NCBI GenBank assembly: GCA_020850995.1
Contig: JADZDP010000228.1
Span: forward strand, 1 to 48,713
DNA: 48,713 bases
Direction of reading: 5' to 3'
Origin: Deltaproteobacteria bacterium
GTDB lineage: Bacteria > Myxococcota > UBA727 > VGSZ01
Position 1 is the stretch's first letter; each line of letters begins with the position of its first letter. Below the pieces are notes generated by a model that was not told where the DNA came from, ran no database searches, and worked only from the letters and a program-made list of their open reading frames with translations. Positions 47,766-48,713 of this stretch are shown here, piece by piece. A program made the position numbers and the translations under genes.

Positions 47766-48434
47766 TTACTCGCGCGGTGGACCGTTCGAGAGCGTCTGCC
47801 CGAGCAAGCGCACCGCGAGCGAGGCGTTGGGGTCGTCCTCGTCGGTGGGCTTGAACGCCTGCCAGCCGCAGTAGATGCACGAGAAGTACTCGTCGCCCGC
47901 GTAGCTGCGCGCGAGCACCACGCCCATGGAGTGGCACTTGGGGCACTCGCCGCGGGTGCGCCCGCGCTTGCGCGGCCCACCCGCGACCGGCTCGGCGCCG
48001 CCGCGGCCGTGGTTGACGCGCGGGGGCGGGTCGGCGACCGCCAAGGCCGCCGGCGCTCGCCGCTCGGGCGCGCGCGCGGGGGCTGGCTCGGGCGGATCGT
48101 CGTCGTCCTCGACGGCGGGCACCGGCGGGCGGCTCTTGCCCACGGGGCGCGGCGGGCTCGAGGGCGCGCCCGCGCCCTTCATCTGCATGCGGAACTCGTC
48201 GATGGTGGTGCCGACCTTGCTGGTGAGGTCGGGTCCGGCGCCGCGCCAGAGCGCGAGCAGGCGATCGCCGAGCGCGTCGCGCGCGGTGGCGCCGGCCGGG
48301 ATGTCGATGCCCGGCTTGGTCTGCACGCGATAGCGCGTCATCAGCTTGCGCATCTCGGCGTCGGCGTGGGGGCCGGGCGGCGTGGCCGTCATCGCCACGA
48401 TCTCCTGGTAGAGCTTCTCGCGCGCCGTCGCCAT
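47766..48434 (-). CDS. Zinc-ribbon protein with helical N-terminus
   Basis: 222 residues. The N-terminal 80 are helical (REKLYQEIVAM, ATARDALGDRLLALWRG), then a Pro-rich acidic linker, then a C-terminal zinc ribbon CPKCHSMGVVLARSYAGDEY...CIYCGWQAF (two CxxC pairs 20-odd residues apart), similar to transcription-factor-S/RPB9-like ribbons. A role in nucleic acid or protein binding is likely but undefined. ATG 48434 has AAGGTGA upstream. The pseudokinase gene starts 93 bp downstream and may share the transcript. Confidence 0.7.
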   Translation of the reverse strand: MATAREKLYQEIVAMTATPPGPHADAEMRKLMTRYRVQTKPGIDIPAGATARDALGDRLLALWRGAGPDLTSKVGTTIDEFRMQMKGAGAPSSPPRPVGKSRPPVPAVEDDDDPPEPAPARAPERRAPAALAVADPPPRVNHGRGGAEPVAGGPRKRGRTRGECPKCHSMGVVLARSYAGDEYFSCIYCGWQAFKPTDEDDPNASLAVRLLGQTLSNGPPRE

Positions 48435-48713
48435 CGTCGGTCACCTTGCATGGGATCGCGGATGCAGCCAAGGTTTCGCATACCTGGCCGCGGAAGAAAA
48501 CTCGTGGCGGTGTGACCGGGGTTCGTCGAGACACCCGCGGCCGCACGGCCCCGTCCGCGCCGCTGCGCTCCTAGAGTTCGTTTCAATACCCCGGACCGAG
48601 CGGGCGCGCGCCAGGCGGGCGAGCACAAGGCGCGAGGAGCCGGCCATCCTCGACGGATGGTCGGCCCGCAGCAACGAAGTGATCGCCCGCCTGGCGCGAT
48701 GCACGCGACGGGA
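48435..48713. other. Right-edge intergenic region with nested inverted repeats
   Basis: No gene supported to the end of the window. It contains a perfect 16-bp inverted repeat (48607-48622 with 48683-48698) enclosing a 10-bp hairpin (48640-48649 with 48655-48664, one G:T pair, loop TCGAC). This could be a structured RNA or a strong bidirectional terminator. Confidence 0.45.

Overview
The window is a very GC-rich, densely packed bacterial chromosome segment with no rRNA, tRNA, CRISPR array or recognisable insertion sequence. The gene content points to a myxobacterium-like member of the Myxococcota. It has three Ser/Thr kinase-type proteins (one fused to an AAA ATPase and TPRs, one a probable pseudokinase), a PAS-PAS sigma-54-type activator, PilZ, YajQ and CheY proteins, a bacterial RING-finger protein of the kind known from Myxococcus and Streptomyces, Cys-rich/PPC-repeat lipoproteins and multiheme cytochromes. 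No species can be named from the sequence alone.

Layout. 228-5012 (minus) is a tight run: pteridine reductase-like SDR, a dihydroneopterin aldolase fused to a cupin, an ABC ATPase and its permease, and a GT-C-type membrane protein. Several junctions are GTGA overlaps. 5119-9747 (plus) holds an archaeal-type cytidylate kinase-like protein, RlpA, two small proteins and an S1-domain protein whose start codon sits just behind a perfect 12-bp hairpin. 9753-16704 holds a YkgJ-type protein, the giant kinase-AAA-TPR regulator and a ptb-ackA pair. 16723-23206 holds a family 2 glycosyltransferase, a lipoprotein-purD-yajQ-phospholipase D run and a RadC-like protein that has lost its metal ligands. 23350-26202 has the enhancer-binding protein, a zinc-ribbon protein and a CheY-like receiver.

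26203-33296 is the stress/chaperone block on the minus strand: groES-groEL with a textbook CIRCE operator, the RING protein preceded by a structured leader ending in an intrinsic terminator next to its ribosome-binding site, and tryptophanase. A divergent Ser/Thr kinase shares a 25-bp inverted repeat with the tnaA promoter region. 35236-46085 contains PilZ, moeA overlapping a cytochrome/metallophosphatase-like fusion, a fusion of a ppGpp-hydrolase-like HD domain to thiamine-phosphate synthase followed by a glutamine-amidotransferase-like hydrolase, a large PPC-repeat lipoprotein and a tetraheme cytochrome with a TPR-like partner. 46218-48434 has the pseudokinase and a second zinc-ribbon protein.

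Window-wide pattern. Nine genes that head transcription units and lack a Shine-Dalgarno sequence have a TANNNN hexamer exactly 6 or 7 nt before the start codon. This is what leaderless transcription would look like. Operon-internal genes and the heat-shock, RING and tnaA genes instead carry clear Shine-Dalgarno sites. The most interesting candidates are the HD-ThiE fusion operon, the RING protein with its attenuator-like leader, the leaderless promoter set, and the hairpin-dense intergenic regions.
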